64,000 bases of DNA, from NCBI RefSeq assembly GCF_022458985.1, contig NC_061781.1:5443501-5507500 (forward strand), written 5' to 3'. This DNA is from Mugil cephalus (lineage: Eukaryota > Chordata > Actinopteri > Mugiliformes > Mugilidae). Each line of letters begins with the position of its first letter. The stretch's first letter is position 1. Shown here one piece after another: positions 32,251 through 45,600 of the stretch. The notes below the pieces were generated by a model. The model saw nothing but the letters and a program-made list of their open reading frames with translations, made no database searches and was not told the DNA's origin. The position numbers were made by a program, and so were the translations under genes.

Positions 32251-33369
32251 CTGACTTCAAGAAAAAATGTCCTCAAATCATCAAACAACTCTTTCTGATC
32301 ACTGGGTTTTATTTGTTAACAGGCCGACAACCCGATCTTGCACACTGCCACCACCAACATGGCCAATCCTACATTCACTGGAGAATGAAGGAAAACCAGC
32401 AGAGAATTTAGCACATTTTACTGCATCTGATTTGTGTCTGTTCCTTTTATATTATTTGCAAATGTCGTCATTTACAGATAATTTTACTGCTACTGCTGTT
32501 GCATATTCTCTTACTGATAAATGAATCTGCTAGTCTAGACATTATAGAAAAATAATTGCGGTTGCATTGTTTTGTCCAATAACTATTGACATATTTGCTC
32601 ACTGCTTATCATACAGTAGAAACAGTGTTGCTTTATATATTTACAGTAATGCAGTCTATTTTTGTACCATATGTGTAGAAAATGCAGGACATAATGATGT
32701 ATAAGCACAGCTTTTCAGTGGGATGTATTATTCAGAGAAAATGAATAAATTAAGAAATTAAATGTAAAGTATTCCTTATTTTAAATGGAACAGAGGTTTT
32801 GCAGTGATCACTGTTATTATCATAAAAAGAGTATAGTCTGCAGACATGTCTATTCATGTCTATATGTCACCCTGTTGAGTTCAGTGTTGGTACTAAATAA
32901 GTAGTGATGAGTTACATCAGAAAAGTTTAAATTTCCCGAAAGGAACGTCAGCATGTTTGTTAATTCTTCTCGAAAAACAGCTATAACGACGTCTTGTTGT
33001 CAATTTCAGCTGTTTATTCAAATATATTTTGGAATTTTTCATGCACATGGACCTCATCTGTTCAGTCAACATTGGCTAACGTCCCAGAAAAGGATGATTT
33101 TTCAGTAGTTTCACACTATTAAAACAGTTTCATCAAAATTAATATGATTGGTCAGCTAGAGGTTGGAGTTGTGGTTTAGACTTAACTCTCCCATCGTTGG
33201 TGGACGGGTCGGTCCCGACCCTTGGCCACTCAGGTCCTTCAATCCCCTGGGACAGCGCCCTAGAAAGAAGAGAAAGTCCTCCCTACCTGTTCCTCCCTGA
33301 CATAGGTCTCACATGTCTCTCTCACACTCATCCACTTCTACCGAGTCACTGCAGGAAACTACAGCCTCA

Positions 33370-34560
33370 TCTCTAGAGCGCTGGACATCATTATTGGCAG
33401 GATAAATAGCCTAAAAATGAACATTCGTCCTAAATTCCTTTATTTATTCCAAAATATCCCCTTACCCCTCCCTCCTCTTTATTTACTAGGACAAGAAAAT
33501 TGTTTACCAACTTTATTTGGCAAAGTAAATGTCCAAGATTACATTTATCCATATGATCGAGGAGGCCTTCAATGCCCAAACATCCAGTGGTGCTACTGGC
33601 AGCTCAGATGCAGTCCATCAAGTTTTATTTCTCTTCTGAAAACACCCCTGCCTGGATAAACTTGGAATCCTGCTCAGTGAGGCCTAGCTTACCACTTCAC
33701 TTGTTTTTGTACTCAACGGATCAGAAGAGCCTGAGGAAAAATACAGATAACCCTACTGTATTAAATATGATCGATACTTGGTTCGATACTTGTAAACATT
33801 TGAAGACCAATCCGTCTTGGTCACGTTTTAGTCCAATTTGGGGAAATGCCAATTTCAAACCAGGGAGTGGCGATCCAGGATTTCAAACATTTGCTGAAGA
33901 GGATTGAGGAAAGTGCAAGATATGTACGGAAAAGATGGTGTATTTATGTCCTCTTCAGAAATATAAACCAAATATAACATCACAAAAACTCATTTCTTTA
34001 AATACCTTCAAATTAGGAGTTTTAGATCGTCATCTCAAAACCATTCGTTGGACATACCTGTTGAGTTCGAAGGGTCACAGGTTTGCCTCCCGCCCTGTCC
34101 ATAGTATATCAAAAAAAAAAGACTGGAAAGAGGTATGTATGAAAGCTCAAAAACTAACAATTTACAGCAGCCTGAAGCTTATCCAGTATAAATGGCTGAT
34201 GCGCACGTACATAGTCAAATTGCACAAGTTTAATAATAAGATCCATGATACATGTAGTAAGTGCAATGAAGCAAGGGGAACGTTGTACCACTGCATGTGG
34301 GAATGTGTGAAAGTGAAATACTTCTGACATGATATTATTAATATGATCGACCAAGTATTAGCTAAGAAGTTACCACGGGACCCCAAGCTCTTCCTACTGG
34401 GAATATATACAATTGTCCCACACGTACAAAGTAAAGAATCCAGATTTGTAGATATGTGTATCTTACAAGCTAAATGTATTAGCTCCTTAATTGGAAAAAT
34501 GTTGATGGGCCAAGACATGGAACATGGATTTAAGAAATGGCGTCAAACGTGACGATGGAA
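33370..34560 (+). pseudogene. L1-like LINE ORF2 C-terminal fragment
   Basis: Sense reading: GRINSLKMNIRPKFLYLFQN then IPLPLPPLYL, YDRGGLQCPNIQWCYWQ, DTWFDTCKHLKTNPSWSRFS, SLNTFKLGVLDRHLKTIRWT and a Cys/His cluster CSKCNEARGTLYHCMWEC. This order belongs to the ORF2 region after the RT of fish L1-like LINEs, including the terminal CCHC-type motif. Frame is broken several times. Confidence 0.7.
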
Positions 34561-35084
34561 AAGATAACATACACTGTCAGAAGGAAACGATATGATACCT
34601 GGAGACCTTTTTATTAGTTATTTAAGACATGATGCTAATGTTGGTATCCTGCTACAGGAGGAGGAGGCTCTGAGGGAGAAGAATGTGTGGTGTGATATAG
34701 TGTCAAGAGAATATTCCTATAATTGTTTCCGCAGTTGATGTTTTTTTTTTTCTCCCATTCTCATTTTTTATTTATTTTATGACTTACTTATTAGTATTAT
34801 TTTCTTTGCTTTTCTGCTTTGTTTTATTTTCATCTTACTTTTCATAGTTTTTCAATGTCTGGCTTTTGCTTAATTGGTGAAGGGAATGGGAGGGATAATG
34901 AGGAGAAATAGTTGGCTTTGTTGCATGTAAAAATGTTTTGTTGTTAGATTTGCTGTAATTTGCAAACAAAAAACTAAAGAACACATGCTTAAAAAATATC
35001 ACATATATAAGTGACTAAAATATGTTTAAAACTAAAAACACTTTTGTCCAAAAGACTAAATCTAAAATGACTGCCAAATACAAC

Positions 35085-35205
35085 ATGCACACACATATAT
35101 GTGTGTGTGTGTGTGTGTGTGGGCTATGAGGGGGGTGTGTTTTTTATGTTTTTACATCTTAATGCATGAAAAGTGCTCTATAAATAAAGATTGATTGAAT
35201 GATCG
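35085..35205 (+). repeat. (TG)n microsatellite and LINE 3'-end tail
   Basis: CA/TG run at 35089-35121, then GCATGAAAAGTGCTCTATAAATAAAGATTGATTGAATGA, the terminal structure of an L2-like LINE. Confidence 0.6.
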
Positions 35206-36068
35206 ACTGTTTTTATCCATTTTTTGTTTAACTTCAAGTGATGTGTGCTTTAGCAGTGATCATTGTACGTGATTCACTGTGTATGTTACAACAAACATTA
35301 ATTATTTGAAATGAATTGTACAGGTTATTAAACTAAACAGCATAAGACATGTTACCTTTAATCGCCTACAGCAGCACTGGTCTCTCTCAAACAGATGACA
35401 GCTGGAGCATTTAGGAAGAGCCAGGTATGTTTTACAAGCAGAGATCAAACAGGAACTAAAAAGAGGTGAATATTGTATTTGTTGTGGCCTGTTGGGCTGA
35501 AGGTCAATTACTGTAGTTTAAAAGCCTCTGTTTCATTTAAAATAACAAATACTTCATGTCATTTCTTTATTTATTCATTTTCTCTCTGAATAATACATCC
35601 CACTGAAAAGCTGTGCTTATACATCATTATATCCTGCATTTTCTACACATATGGTACAAATACAGACTGCATTACTGTAAATATTTAAAGCAACACAGTT
35701 TCTACTGTATGATAAGCAGTGCGTAAATATGTCAATAGTTATTGGACAAAAGAATGCAACCGCAATTATTTGTCTATAATGTCTAGACTAGCAGATTCAT
35801 TTATCAGTAAGAGAATATGCAACAGTAGTAGCAGTAAAATAATCTGAATAACAACATTTGCAAATAATATAAAAGGAACAGACACAAATCAGATGCAGTA
35901 AAATGTGCTAAATTTTCTGCTGGTTTTCCTTCATTCTCCAGTGAATGTAGGATTGGCCATGTTGGTGGTGGCAGTGTGCAAGATCGGGTCGTAATCCTGT
36001 TAACAAATGAAGCCCAGTGATCAGAAAGAGTTGTTTGATGATTTGAGGACATTTTGTCTTGAAGTCAG

Positions 36069-36074
36069 TTTATT
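36069..36074 (-). terminator. Candidate polyadenylation signal of right itgb2-like copy
   Basis: TTTATT on + (AATAAA on -), the mirrored equivalent of 32245-32250. Confidence 0.35.
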
Positions 36075-36217
36075 TCAAGATGTCACATCACTAGGAAGAC
36101 AGTATACAGTATGAGTGGTGCTCTCAGGTAGATCCTTATGTACTACACATTTGTTCACCTCCACAGGGTTAGTGTTACTGATGTGATCCTCAGACATAGT
36201 CACCACAGACCATAGAG

Positions 36218-36601
36218 TGATCAGCCACAACATTAAAACCACTGACTGGGTAAGCGAATAAAACATATCATCTTGTGACAATTCACTCTTCTGCTGGGAA
36301 AATTTTGGACCTGACATTCATTCATGTGGATGTTACTCAGACATGTACCACCCACCTAGACCAGACCAGACCAGACCCCCACGCCATAGCAATGACACTC
36401 CTTGATGGCAGCAGCCATCCCCAGCAGGATGCAGCCTCACACACAGACACACAAAAACCTGATCAAGTATCTGTAGGATGATCCACTAACAACATCCTAT
36501 TTTCAGACATGACAAGACACCCCCAGAAGGCCCATGTCCATTCTCTGATGAGTCACAACTGTTTTGGACACACTTGGTCTTAATGTTATGCTTGATCGGT
36601 A
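36218..36601. mobile_element. Tc1/mariner-like remnant downstream of right exon 16
   Basis: Left end GATCAGCCACAACATTAAAA and right end TCTTAATGTTATGCTTGATC are inverted repeats of a known fish element type. The interior is about 340 bp and mostly non-coding, with CATGTGGATGTTACT and a CACACAC-rich stretch, so most of the transposase is deleted. It lies where the left copy has its candidate last exon. Confidence 0.6.
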
Positions 36602-36647
36602 TGTGCCAGATATATTAACCAGGGTGTTACTGTTGTTGAATACTTAC

Positions 36648-36671
36648 CTGGAGTCTATTAGGTATTCAAAC
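36648..36671 (-). CDS. itgb2: itgb2-like right, exon 16 with in-frame stop
   Basis: Acceptor CCTTTTAG, donor GTAAGT, 24 nt as in the left copy. Joined to exon 15 it reads GTT TGA, so translation ends one residue after WRE. Everything downstream would be UTR. Confidence 0.5.
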
Positions 36672-39600
36672 CTAAAAGGAGGCACGATTTACTGCATTCT
36701 GCTTAACAACAAACTATAGATACAGAAAGAAAAAAAAAAACAGCTAATGATATAAATTGTTAAATAAATTGTCTCACCTCTCTCCACTCAGATTTCTTCC
36801 TTTCATTCTCAAATTTCTTGAAATCTTTCAGGTCCTTCATGTAGAGGAGCACCTTGATGAGCATCAGTATCACAATGCCAATAAAAGTAATTCGCACAGC
36901 AGAGCCTGCGATAATCGCTGCTGTGTGTGGTTCTGGACATTCTGTGGGAGTTAAAGACGGCAGAAGGTTTAACATGATTTCAACATCATGAAAGGAAAGG
37001 TTAGTATATTAGTATGTTATGTACGTGACGTTGTGGAGGGGTTGAGAGTATGGAAAGGGTACAAGGAGAGCCTCTCAGGTGATAACAATATGTTGCGGGT
37101 AGGTATTAAAAAAAAGCTTGACAACGCCACCTGGGGGGACCTAAACCCCTTAAGGTCACACAGGTTCGAACAATATACTAAAGCAGACGTGATTTCTGTA
37201 CAAAAATATATTTTATTTCAGTCCTTTTAAAACTAAGCAACTACTAACACTAAACAACAATAATAATAAAAAACAGCCAGCTGTGCGGGTCCTCCAACAC
37301 ATTGCACCGAATTGGCTTATACAGACACAAGCACAAACAAACAACATAAACACTCAGGAGAAAGGAAATTGACAAAATATAATTAAACAAGGGGTGCAAA
37401 GTAATTCCATAAGGCAATTAAGCCAAAAAGAAAATAAACGAAGGCAAAACCAACTCGAAAACTGCAAACAAAATAACACAAATAAATAACTAAACCAAAC
37501 CATAGACTATATATAACTATAGTGGGGTCCAAACAGGCTGTGTCAAGACGCCGTCACAACAGTTCCGCACAGAGCGGAGTGGCTCAGGTAATACACTGCA
37601 GCTTCAGGTATGTAGCACAGCTATACCAATACTGGCTCAAAGTGGACCACTTAATTGGTCCCCACAATGCGGAGAAAACACCACTCAGGCCAGGGCAACT
37701 GGGACAAGCCGGCCGCAAATTTGAATACAGGGTTGCTGTGTCTCAAAATTATACTGCCACCACACAGCCACACCAAAAACAGGACTCTGCCACGCCGTTA
37801 ATGCTGCCACCAGACTCCAAGACACACACACCTGAGCGCTAATTGATTCACCTTATATGCGCTGTGGGCAATCACTGCACCTGAGTGTGCCCATGCCCTG
37901 GCGTGTCCAATACTTTTGATTTGTGACACATATAATAATGTTTTAACACGGTGCTGTGTTCTTATATAAAGAGTTTGCCAAGTCTGAATTTTCTGTTATT
38001 TCATTAGCAGCTTACCTCTCTGTTCCAAAACTTCAGCTCTGTAGTTATCTTCTCCAACCAACTGGTCCAGCTTAAATTTGATCCAGCATCCCTCACTGTC
38101 CTTCTGCTGACACTCCTTGGTTGATAAGGTGAATTGGTCTACCTTCTTTACCTTGGTATTCCTACACTCTGTGCTACAGTTTTTTTCAAAGGGACCGGTG
38201 CCAAAGGCGAGACATTCAATGCAATTCCTGAAAACAAAGTTAAATGAGGCAGTTTAGAGTTCTCATTAGAAGTCTGCAGTAGAGATACTTTATTTATTCA
38301 TGTATTTGTAAACTGTTGTATCAAACAATAAATGATCATTTGAAAGTTACAGCGGAATGAATGTGTTAACTTACCACTTGGTCTGACATGGGTCTGGGCA
38401 GCCGAGAGATGTCTTGCAGAGTGGAGGCTGGTATCCCTCTTTACACTCACAGCGGTTACACACACAGGACCCTCTGCCATAACACACTGTGTTGTCTGAG
38501 GTACGACAGGCCTCATCAGACTTTCTGCATTGACAGGCACTGCCCTCAAAGTCAGAGTAACAGTCACATGTTCCACATTTGCAATCACCATTTCCTACAA
38601 GTAATGAGAAACAGAGAGAAAAGTCACTGAGTGCCAACATAATTTCAACTCCATATATACACATACCATGAATAGTAGGGCCAGCAGATCAGGCAGCCCA
38701 AGAGCTCCAGGGTCAAAACTGACCATATTCAGTAATGTGCAAAAGTTAAATGGGTAAAATGCTCTCAACTAAGAATGCTTTCAAAAATAGAAAAATGATT
38801 GTTTATGTATATCATTTTCCAAAATGAAAAGTAAGCGAACAAAAGAAAAATCTACATCACATCAATATTTGGTTTAGGTTTAGGTTTAGGTTTATTTAGG
38901 TTTTGTTTGTGTGTTTTGTGAGGATGCCATGGTCTCCACAGGGTCCTTCACCCATCAAAGTGGGATCCAGCTCCCTGTGTGGCGTTGAGGAGGTGGCTCT
39001 GTTGGTGGGGAGGTGATCGGAAGTGAAATGTGCAGCACAAATGAATGGGTCCGTGGAGGTGTTTGTAGAGAAGGTGGCACAGGCTTTTGGTGGAGAAGGA
39101 TTCGTCGGTGAACGGCAGGTTATGCTGCTGACTCAGCTGGCAACTGAGATAACCTTGTCCCCCCATTTATCACAGATGAGTGTCTGCGGTGGGAGCTATC
39201 TAGACACAGGGTTATGTCCGCTGTTAAGAAAATCTTGTTTGGATGTAAGTCTCCGCTACTCAAACACGTGGTCTCCCATCGGAAACAACTATTCATGGTG
39301 CTCAACAACTGCGGAGAGGGGCTCAACATCCATTTTAGTGACCGTGTGGTGAACTATGAATATATGTTGTTCGCAGCTTCCGCCAATATGAAATATTTTG
39401 GTTTTGGTGAAAAAGGTCATCTCATCGGGCCTGCCTGGGCCGGGCCGCTCTGGCTCCGGGCCAACAACATTGTGAACACTGTAGGAACTGTGGCGGTTGA
39501 GGGACCGGTGCCCTCTGCCGCCGGGGGTGCAGCAGCCCGAGCCAGCAAGGTCTGGTAGAGGGGGTAAACCCGGTAGGAGAGGTGAGCTGCAGGTGACAGA

Positions 39601-42600
39601 TGATGTAAGGAATGAGACTAGAGACTAGCTGTGGAGAAGAGGCATAGTGCTTGTGATGGTGAAGCCAAAGAAGCTAAGTCAAGAAGGAAGGCTTTAAAAC
39701 AGGCTGCAGAAAAACAGCAGTGTCAGAATATAGTGTTGTTTCCCTGTCACAGCTTCAAAATGTTTCAACAACAGATAAGGGTTCTGAGAGGCAATAAAAT
39801 TGAGCAGTATTTTCCTAATCCAAAGGCTTTTTACTTCTCTGCCAGACAACATATTAGACAGAAGGACATATAGTCCCCTCCAAATGTATTGGAACGGCAA
39901 GGGAAATTCCCCAAAACAAGTAAGTGCCATCACCAACGACCTCCACAGTGTGCAGGGGTGAAGGTATTACAATCCACTGTTCGAAGAAGACTCAGAGAGC
40001 AGAAATATAGAGGCCATACCAAAAGTTGCAAAGCACTCATCAGAAGTAAGAATCCGACAGCCAGATTGAAATTTGCAGAGTTCAGAGACAAGCCACAAAT
40101 GTTCTGGAACACATTCTTATGGACTGATTACCAAGATTAATCTCTACCAAAGTGATGGACAGGTCAAGATGTGGATAAAGAAAGAACCTGCTGATGATAT
40201 GAAGCATACAAGCTCATCCGTGAAGCATGGTTGAGGTAATGTCATGGCTTAACGTGCATGGCCGCTTCTGGAACAGGCTCATTAATATTTATTGATGATG
40301 TAACTGATGATGGCGACATCAGAATGATTTCCGAAGTGTACAGAAATGCCAATTTCTGGAATTGGCCAATTTAAGGAGAAATGCATCCAAACTAATCAAG
40401 AAGAATTTTATCATGCAGCAAGACAATGACCCAAAGCACACTGCCAACAAACCAAGGGACTTCATCAGGGGAAAATGTGGAATGTTTTAGACTGGCCAAG
40501 TCAATCACCTGACCTTAACCCAACTGAGCAGCATTTCACCTCCTGAAGAGGAGACTGAAGGGAGAAACCCCCCAAAACAAAAATGAACTGAAAGAAGCTG
40601 GGGTAAAAGTCTGGAATAGTATCACAAATGAAAAATGCAACAGTTTGGTGATGTTGATGGGTCGCAGGCTTGAGACAGTCATTGCAAGCAAGGGTTATAC
40701 CACCAAATATTAAATGTTATTTACTTTAAGATTATTTGTTCCATTACTTTTGCTCACCTAAAATGCTGTGGTATAATACAAACTGTGATTATATCTATTA
40801 TTATATATAAGTTGTTTAACAGATCTAGATGTAAATACCAGGAAATGAAACCTGACATTCTGAACTCTTGTCTCATACTCTTTTGATCTAAAACCCAAAT
40901 GTCTTCAGTGAACAACAAAAACAAGGGAATTTGCCTTGGTGTTCCAGTACTTTTGGAGGGGACTGTATCTGGTCTAACTGACCAGGAGATATACAGACTG
41001 AGGAAAGTTATGTGAAAAGTTAGCGACAACTTGTGAATGCATCAATGCATCAATGCATCAAGGCACAGCTTTTATCCCCTTTTTTATCATGGACATTTTT
41101 AAAGTTGGGTCCAAAAACTTAAATGGTGCAAAAGGAGCATCAAAAAGAGCTGCTCTGTTTGAAATGGTCAGGATGAAAAAGGTTGATATGTCTTGTTACT
41201 GCAAGAGGCCCACAGCGATGAAAACAACGTGACTGACTGGCATAGTGAGTGGAGGGGGGAAGCCAAGTAACTGCAATTCACACAGTTCAAGAGTAGCTTT
41301 CTCCTCTCCACAGCCTTTAAACCAAAGTATATTGAAGTTGAGCACGTTGTTCGAGGGAGGTGCCTTTTATTCAGGATGCACACAGGCTCCAGACAGTACT
41401 CATGGTCTCGCTTTTATGAAGGTTGTGTCTCTTTAGCTAGACTTGATAGGTTTTATTGTTTTAAGCATCAGTTTAATGCTTTTAAATCCTGCACAATTTT
41501 ACCAGTAGGTTTCTCTGATCATTCGCTGGTTTTGTGTTGTGTTTTTATTGTCAGGCTTTTTTTAATTTTTTGCGTACACACAGCACAGAGCAGGAGATTT
41601 GAAGTAAAGTGAACAAACCCTCCCCCAACGAGACACCATGGAAAAATATTTAACAGGGATGAAACGAAAGGCAGAGAGATACGGAGATAGTGAGACAAAC
41701 GTCAGTCTCCCGAAACCTAAGATGAGGAAATATGAAGAAACGTATATAGCACTTGGCTTCACTGTGACTACGGTGGGAAACGAGGAAAGACCGATGTGTT
41801 TACTGTGTCTGAAAATGTTGGCAGCGAATAGCATGAAGCCAAATAAAGTAAGGCATCACTTAAAGACATTACACCCCAATCATGCTGATAAGCCGCTTGA
41901 ATTTTTTCAGCGGAAACGTGCAGAATATCGCCAACAATCATCCTGTTTTGTGAATGCTATTTCAACAAACCAGCAAGCACTGTTAGCATCATATAAGGTG
42001 GCCTACCAAATTGCTCAGTGCAAAAAAAAAAAAAAAAACCCACACCATAGCAGAGGGGCTGATACTGTCTGCAGCATTAGACATGGTTTCTGTCATGCTG
42101 GATGATGCAGGTGCTGCAAAAATAAAAACTATCCTTCTGTCCAATGACACTGTCACCAGACGTATAAATGACATTGCTAACGATCTTCAAGAACAGCTGG
42201 CAGATAAACTCAAAGACAAACGTTTTGCCTTACAATTTGATGAAGCAACTGACAGCAACAAACACTGTTTGTTGATTGCTTATGGACGTTTTGACATGAC
42301 AAACTCCTTGTGTGAGGATCTACTCTTTTGTCAATATGTCAGAGACAGAGCCACAGCTGAAGAGCTATTCAAAATGCTGGACTGCTTCATGACTGAGAAT
42401 GAGCTAAAGTGCGATAACTGCATTGGTGTTTGCAGTGATGTTGCAAAGCCCATGGCAAGGATGAGAAAAGGACTTCAGGCACTCATCAAGAAGACCTCAC
42501 CAAATGCTAAGTGGACACACTGCGTTATACACAGAGAAGCAGTGGCATCAAGGCGCCTTTCCTCTGAAGTGAGGTTATGACTGACATTTTAGGTGTAGCC

Positions 42601-45600
42601 AATTTTATAAAGACCAGACCAGTAAAATCAAAAGTCTTCTCTGCTATCTGTGAGGAGATGGGAGCTGATCATCAAGCTGTGCTGTTTCACAGTGAAGTAA
42701 GGTGGCTGTCACGAGGAAAAGTCTTGTCCTGAGTTTTTGAGCTCAGAGTGCAGATAAGAATGTTTTTTGGAGCAGGAACACAAGTATGAAGATGCAGGAA
42801 CGTTTAGTGATGAGAACTCCATGGTGAGACTGGCCTACCTGAGTGACATATGTGGAAAGCTAAATGAACTAATTCTTCAGCTTCAAGAGAAAGATAAATA
42901 CCTCCCACAGGTCACAGACAAGATCAGCTCTTTCACTCAAATGTAATGTGGGGCAGGCGACTTAATGAAGGAAATTCATTCTGATTCATTCAAGAACCTG
43001 CATGCATTTCTTGACACTACTGACTATGATGCCACCTCAGTGGTTCTATGTATTAAGCAGCATATCTCGTCACTGATGGGATTCTTTGAAAAGTACTTCC
43101 CTAAAAACAGTTCCCAGTATGACTGGGTGAGAGATCCTTTCAATGCACCCGCTCCAACTGGTTTCAGCTCTGCAGAGGAGGACCAGTTTGTTGACATGAC
43201 ATCTGACCCCACATTGAGACTGAGGTTGACTTCACAGACAGTAAGTGAATTCTGGCTGAGTGTTGAGGGGCAGTATCCTCTCCCAGGGCAGAGGGCTACA
43301 GGTATTCTTCTTCCCGTTGCAACATCTTATCTTTGTGAGACTGGCTACTCTGCTGTTGCTGCACTGAAGACCAGGTAAGCTTTGAAAAGCTGTGCACTGC
43401 AAAACGCGCTCATTGTAGCCATTAATCCTGACGACCTCATTTTGATAAAAAAAAAAAAAATCATCTTTTGTTTTCATTTTTAAAGTGTTTTACATACTGT
43501 GCTCCTGAGTTAATGTTGCTGATCAATTTGAATTTATTATTATTAATTGATTTTATTTAATTTTATTTTTCAGTATCAAATGGGGCATGCCCCACTATTT
43601 GAAAACGACTGTGTTAGTCGGTTAAAACACTTTCATGCGCTTTAAATCTTTTCTGTTACAGACTTAACAATGTTAATGAAGTTATTCTTTGTTGTAAGTT
43701 GATCTATATTTCTTTCTTTTTTCTTTTTTGTTTTCTTTAATGTTAATAAGGATACAATGTTTTGCGGAGGTGTACTTATACGTAACACCATTGTTATAAG
43801 ATATATCTGTATTGTATACGAATTATATACAAATTATACTATTAATAGTCGCGGTGGAGAATGGAGGGGTGTGAAGTGTTTTCTTCTTCCTGGGGGGTGG
43901 TGTAACAGAAAATAATTGACAAGCATCAAGTTAGAACAACTTAGGCAATCCACAGGAAATTGAGGAGAGGTTGCAAGGGGTGCTGGTCAGGTGATGGACA
44001 CCCCCTCCAGCTACTTCTTCTCCAGCAGAGAAGGTGGCTGCACTCTGTGCTGTCAGAGATGGGAGATGAGCTGAGAGAACCAGGTGACATTTGGAAAAGA
44101 ACTGTGTGTTTCTACTCCTTTCCTCTAGAAAACTGTGAGGAGGGTTGGGTTCAGCCCTTGTTTCATTGCCCAGATCCAGGTGTTGTACAGTGACATTGAG
44201 AGTGTGGTGGAGGTTAATGGTAGTCTGTGTGCTCCTTTTAGGGTGCATAGAGGCATCCGGCAAGGCTGTGCCCTCTCTGGGATGTTCTATGTGCTCCCCC
44301 TGGCTGTTTTTTTAAGAAAAATTGGATTTTTTCTTTGTATGCTGATGATGTGGTTGTTTAAGTGAAACATCAAGAAGATGTAGACGCACTAGTCAGATTA
44401 ACAGACACATTTTCTCCCCTTGCTACCACAGAATTTAACCTGGAAGGTAGATGGCTTTAAGTACCTGGGGGTTTTCTTAGGGAATGGAGCATATGAAAAA
44501 GTACATATTCAGGCAAAAATGGGACTGGTTTTCAGTGGTTGCCACAAGCTGTACTGTTTTTACCTAGGGAGGAGGGGGGTCAGGGCCTTGTCCACCTAGC
44601 CAGTAGTATGGCCACATTCAGGGTGCAGTATGCTCTGAGGTATCTGACCGGACCTCCTGAGCTCGTGTGAGGTGGCTAATGTTTGTGCATGTTTGGGCAT
44701 GTATGAGCTTGCATGAGCATGGCATGAGCTTGGGCCTAGGTGCTGCTCTGTTTTTAACAGATTTTAAAGTTTTAAAGTTTTAAAGTTACAGGGTATGCCA
44801 CAGTTCTTACAGAGTGTTTTTAAATCCTCTGCACAGTTCAATTGGGAACAGCCACAGAACTTGACCTTTCTGCACTGGTTGCTATCACAACCACTGGTCC
44901 ATGGGGCTAAACTGGATGTTTGCTGCGACACCACACCTGGACTGAAGGGGGCACTGATTGACACTGACACAGTGACCCTCAAACAGCCTGTCTGTTCCTG
45001 TTTGTCATCAACCCTGTGGTAGTGAACAAATGAACTTTCTGTGAATTATCAGAAACTTTTTATCATGTTTTTACCAAGTGCTGAAGAATCACAGAACTTC
45101 TATGCTTTTTAAACCAATGTTTTTAATCAGTTTGGCTCATTATTCTCATTGTCCCTTCTCATTGCAGGAGTCGCCTAGAGCAAAACAGAAGCTGGTGAAT
45201 TTAGTTGGTTAAGCAAAACTAGCTGTATATCTGACAAGAAGAGGCAAAGTACAGGATAAACCACATCTAGATACTGTGACCATGTGGAAATACAACATTA
45301 GAGCCAGACTGAAGCTTGAGTTTAGCTTCCACAAAGCTACAGGAGACCTGAACAGTTTTCTACAGCTGTGGGGACACGACAATGTCTTGTGCTGAGTGAC
45401 AAATGGAGAACTATCTATAGGAGACTATCTGACTGTCTAGAATGAACAGTTTTTGTTTTTAATTTTGTAAATAAAGTATTTTTAAAAATCAAAATCTTCT
45501 TCTTCGTGTTCTCCTCTACACAGTTGATGTTGGGTTGTGTTTGCAAACTATGAAGAATTTAAATGGCCTCTAATCTGAGGCCAGTAACTCTAATGAGTAA

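Larger units (their letters stand above)
32800..35525. other. Spacer between the palindrome arms
   Basis: Arm similarity stops at GAACAGAGG (left, about 32795) and its inverted partner CCTCTGTTTC (right, about 35525). The spacer holds an L1-like LINE fragment, a TG microsatellite and a LINE 3' tail. No host gene seen; 33180-33370 is unassigned. Confidence 0.6.
38870..45490 (+). mobile_element. Tx1-like LINE in right intron 12, interrupted by Tc1 and hAT
   Basis: Sense order: ORF1 (38980-39870, continuing 40968-41030), ORF2 endonuclease (41090-41560), RT (44120-44660), C-terminal part (44780-45380) and 3' end with AATAAAG at 45470. A Tc1 sits in ORF1 and a ZBED5-like hAT between endonuclease and RT. 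It begins with TTTAGG repeats (38871-38900). The 3' flank is the same arm sequence as at the left Tx1 copy (22364-22730), showing a shared ancestral insertion. Antisense to the gene it lies in. Confidence 0.72.

Noticed and set aside
35391..35422. Exon-like block in the spacer (AG, short open frame, GTATGT)
   Set aside because: Splice-like ends only; outside the arms, no frame link to either gene and no mirrored copy.
38871..38900. TTTAGG tandem repeats as an interstitial telomere
   Set aside because: The unit is TTTAGG, not the vertebrate TTAGGG, and only about four units occur at the 5' end of a LINE.
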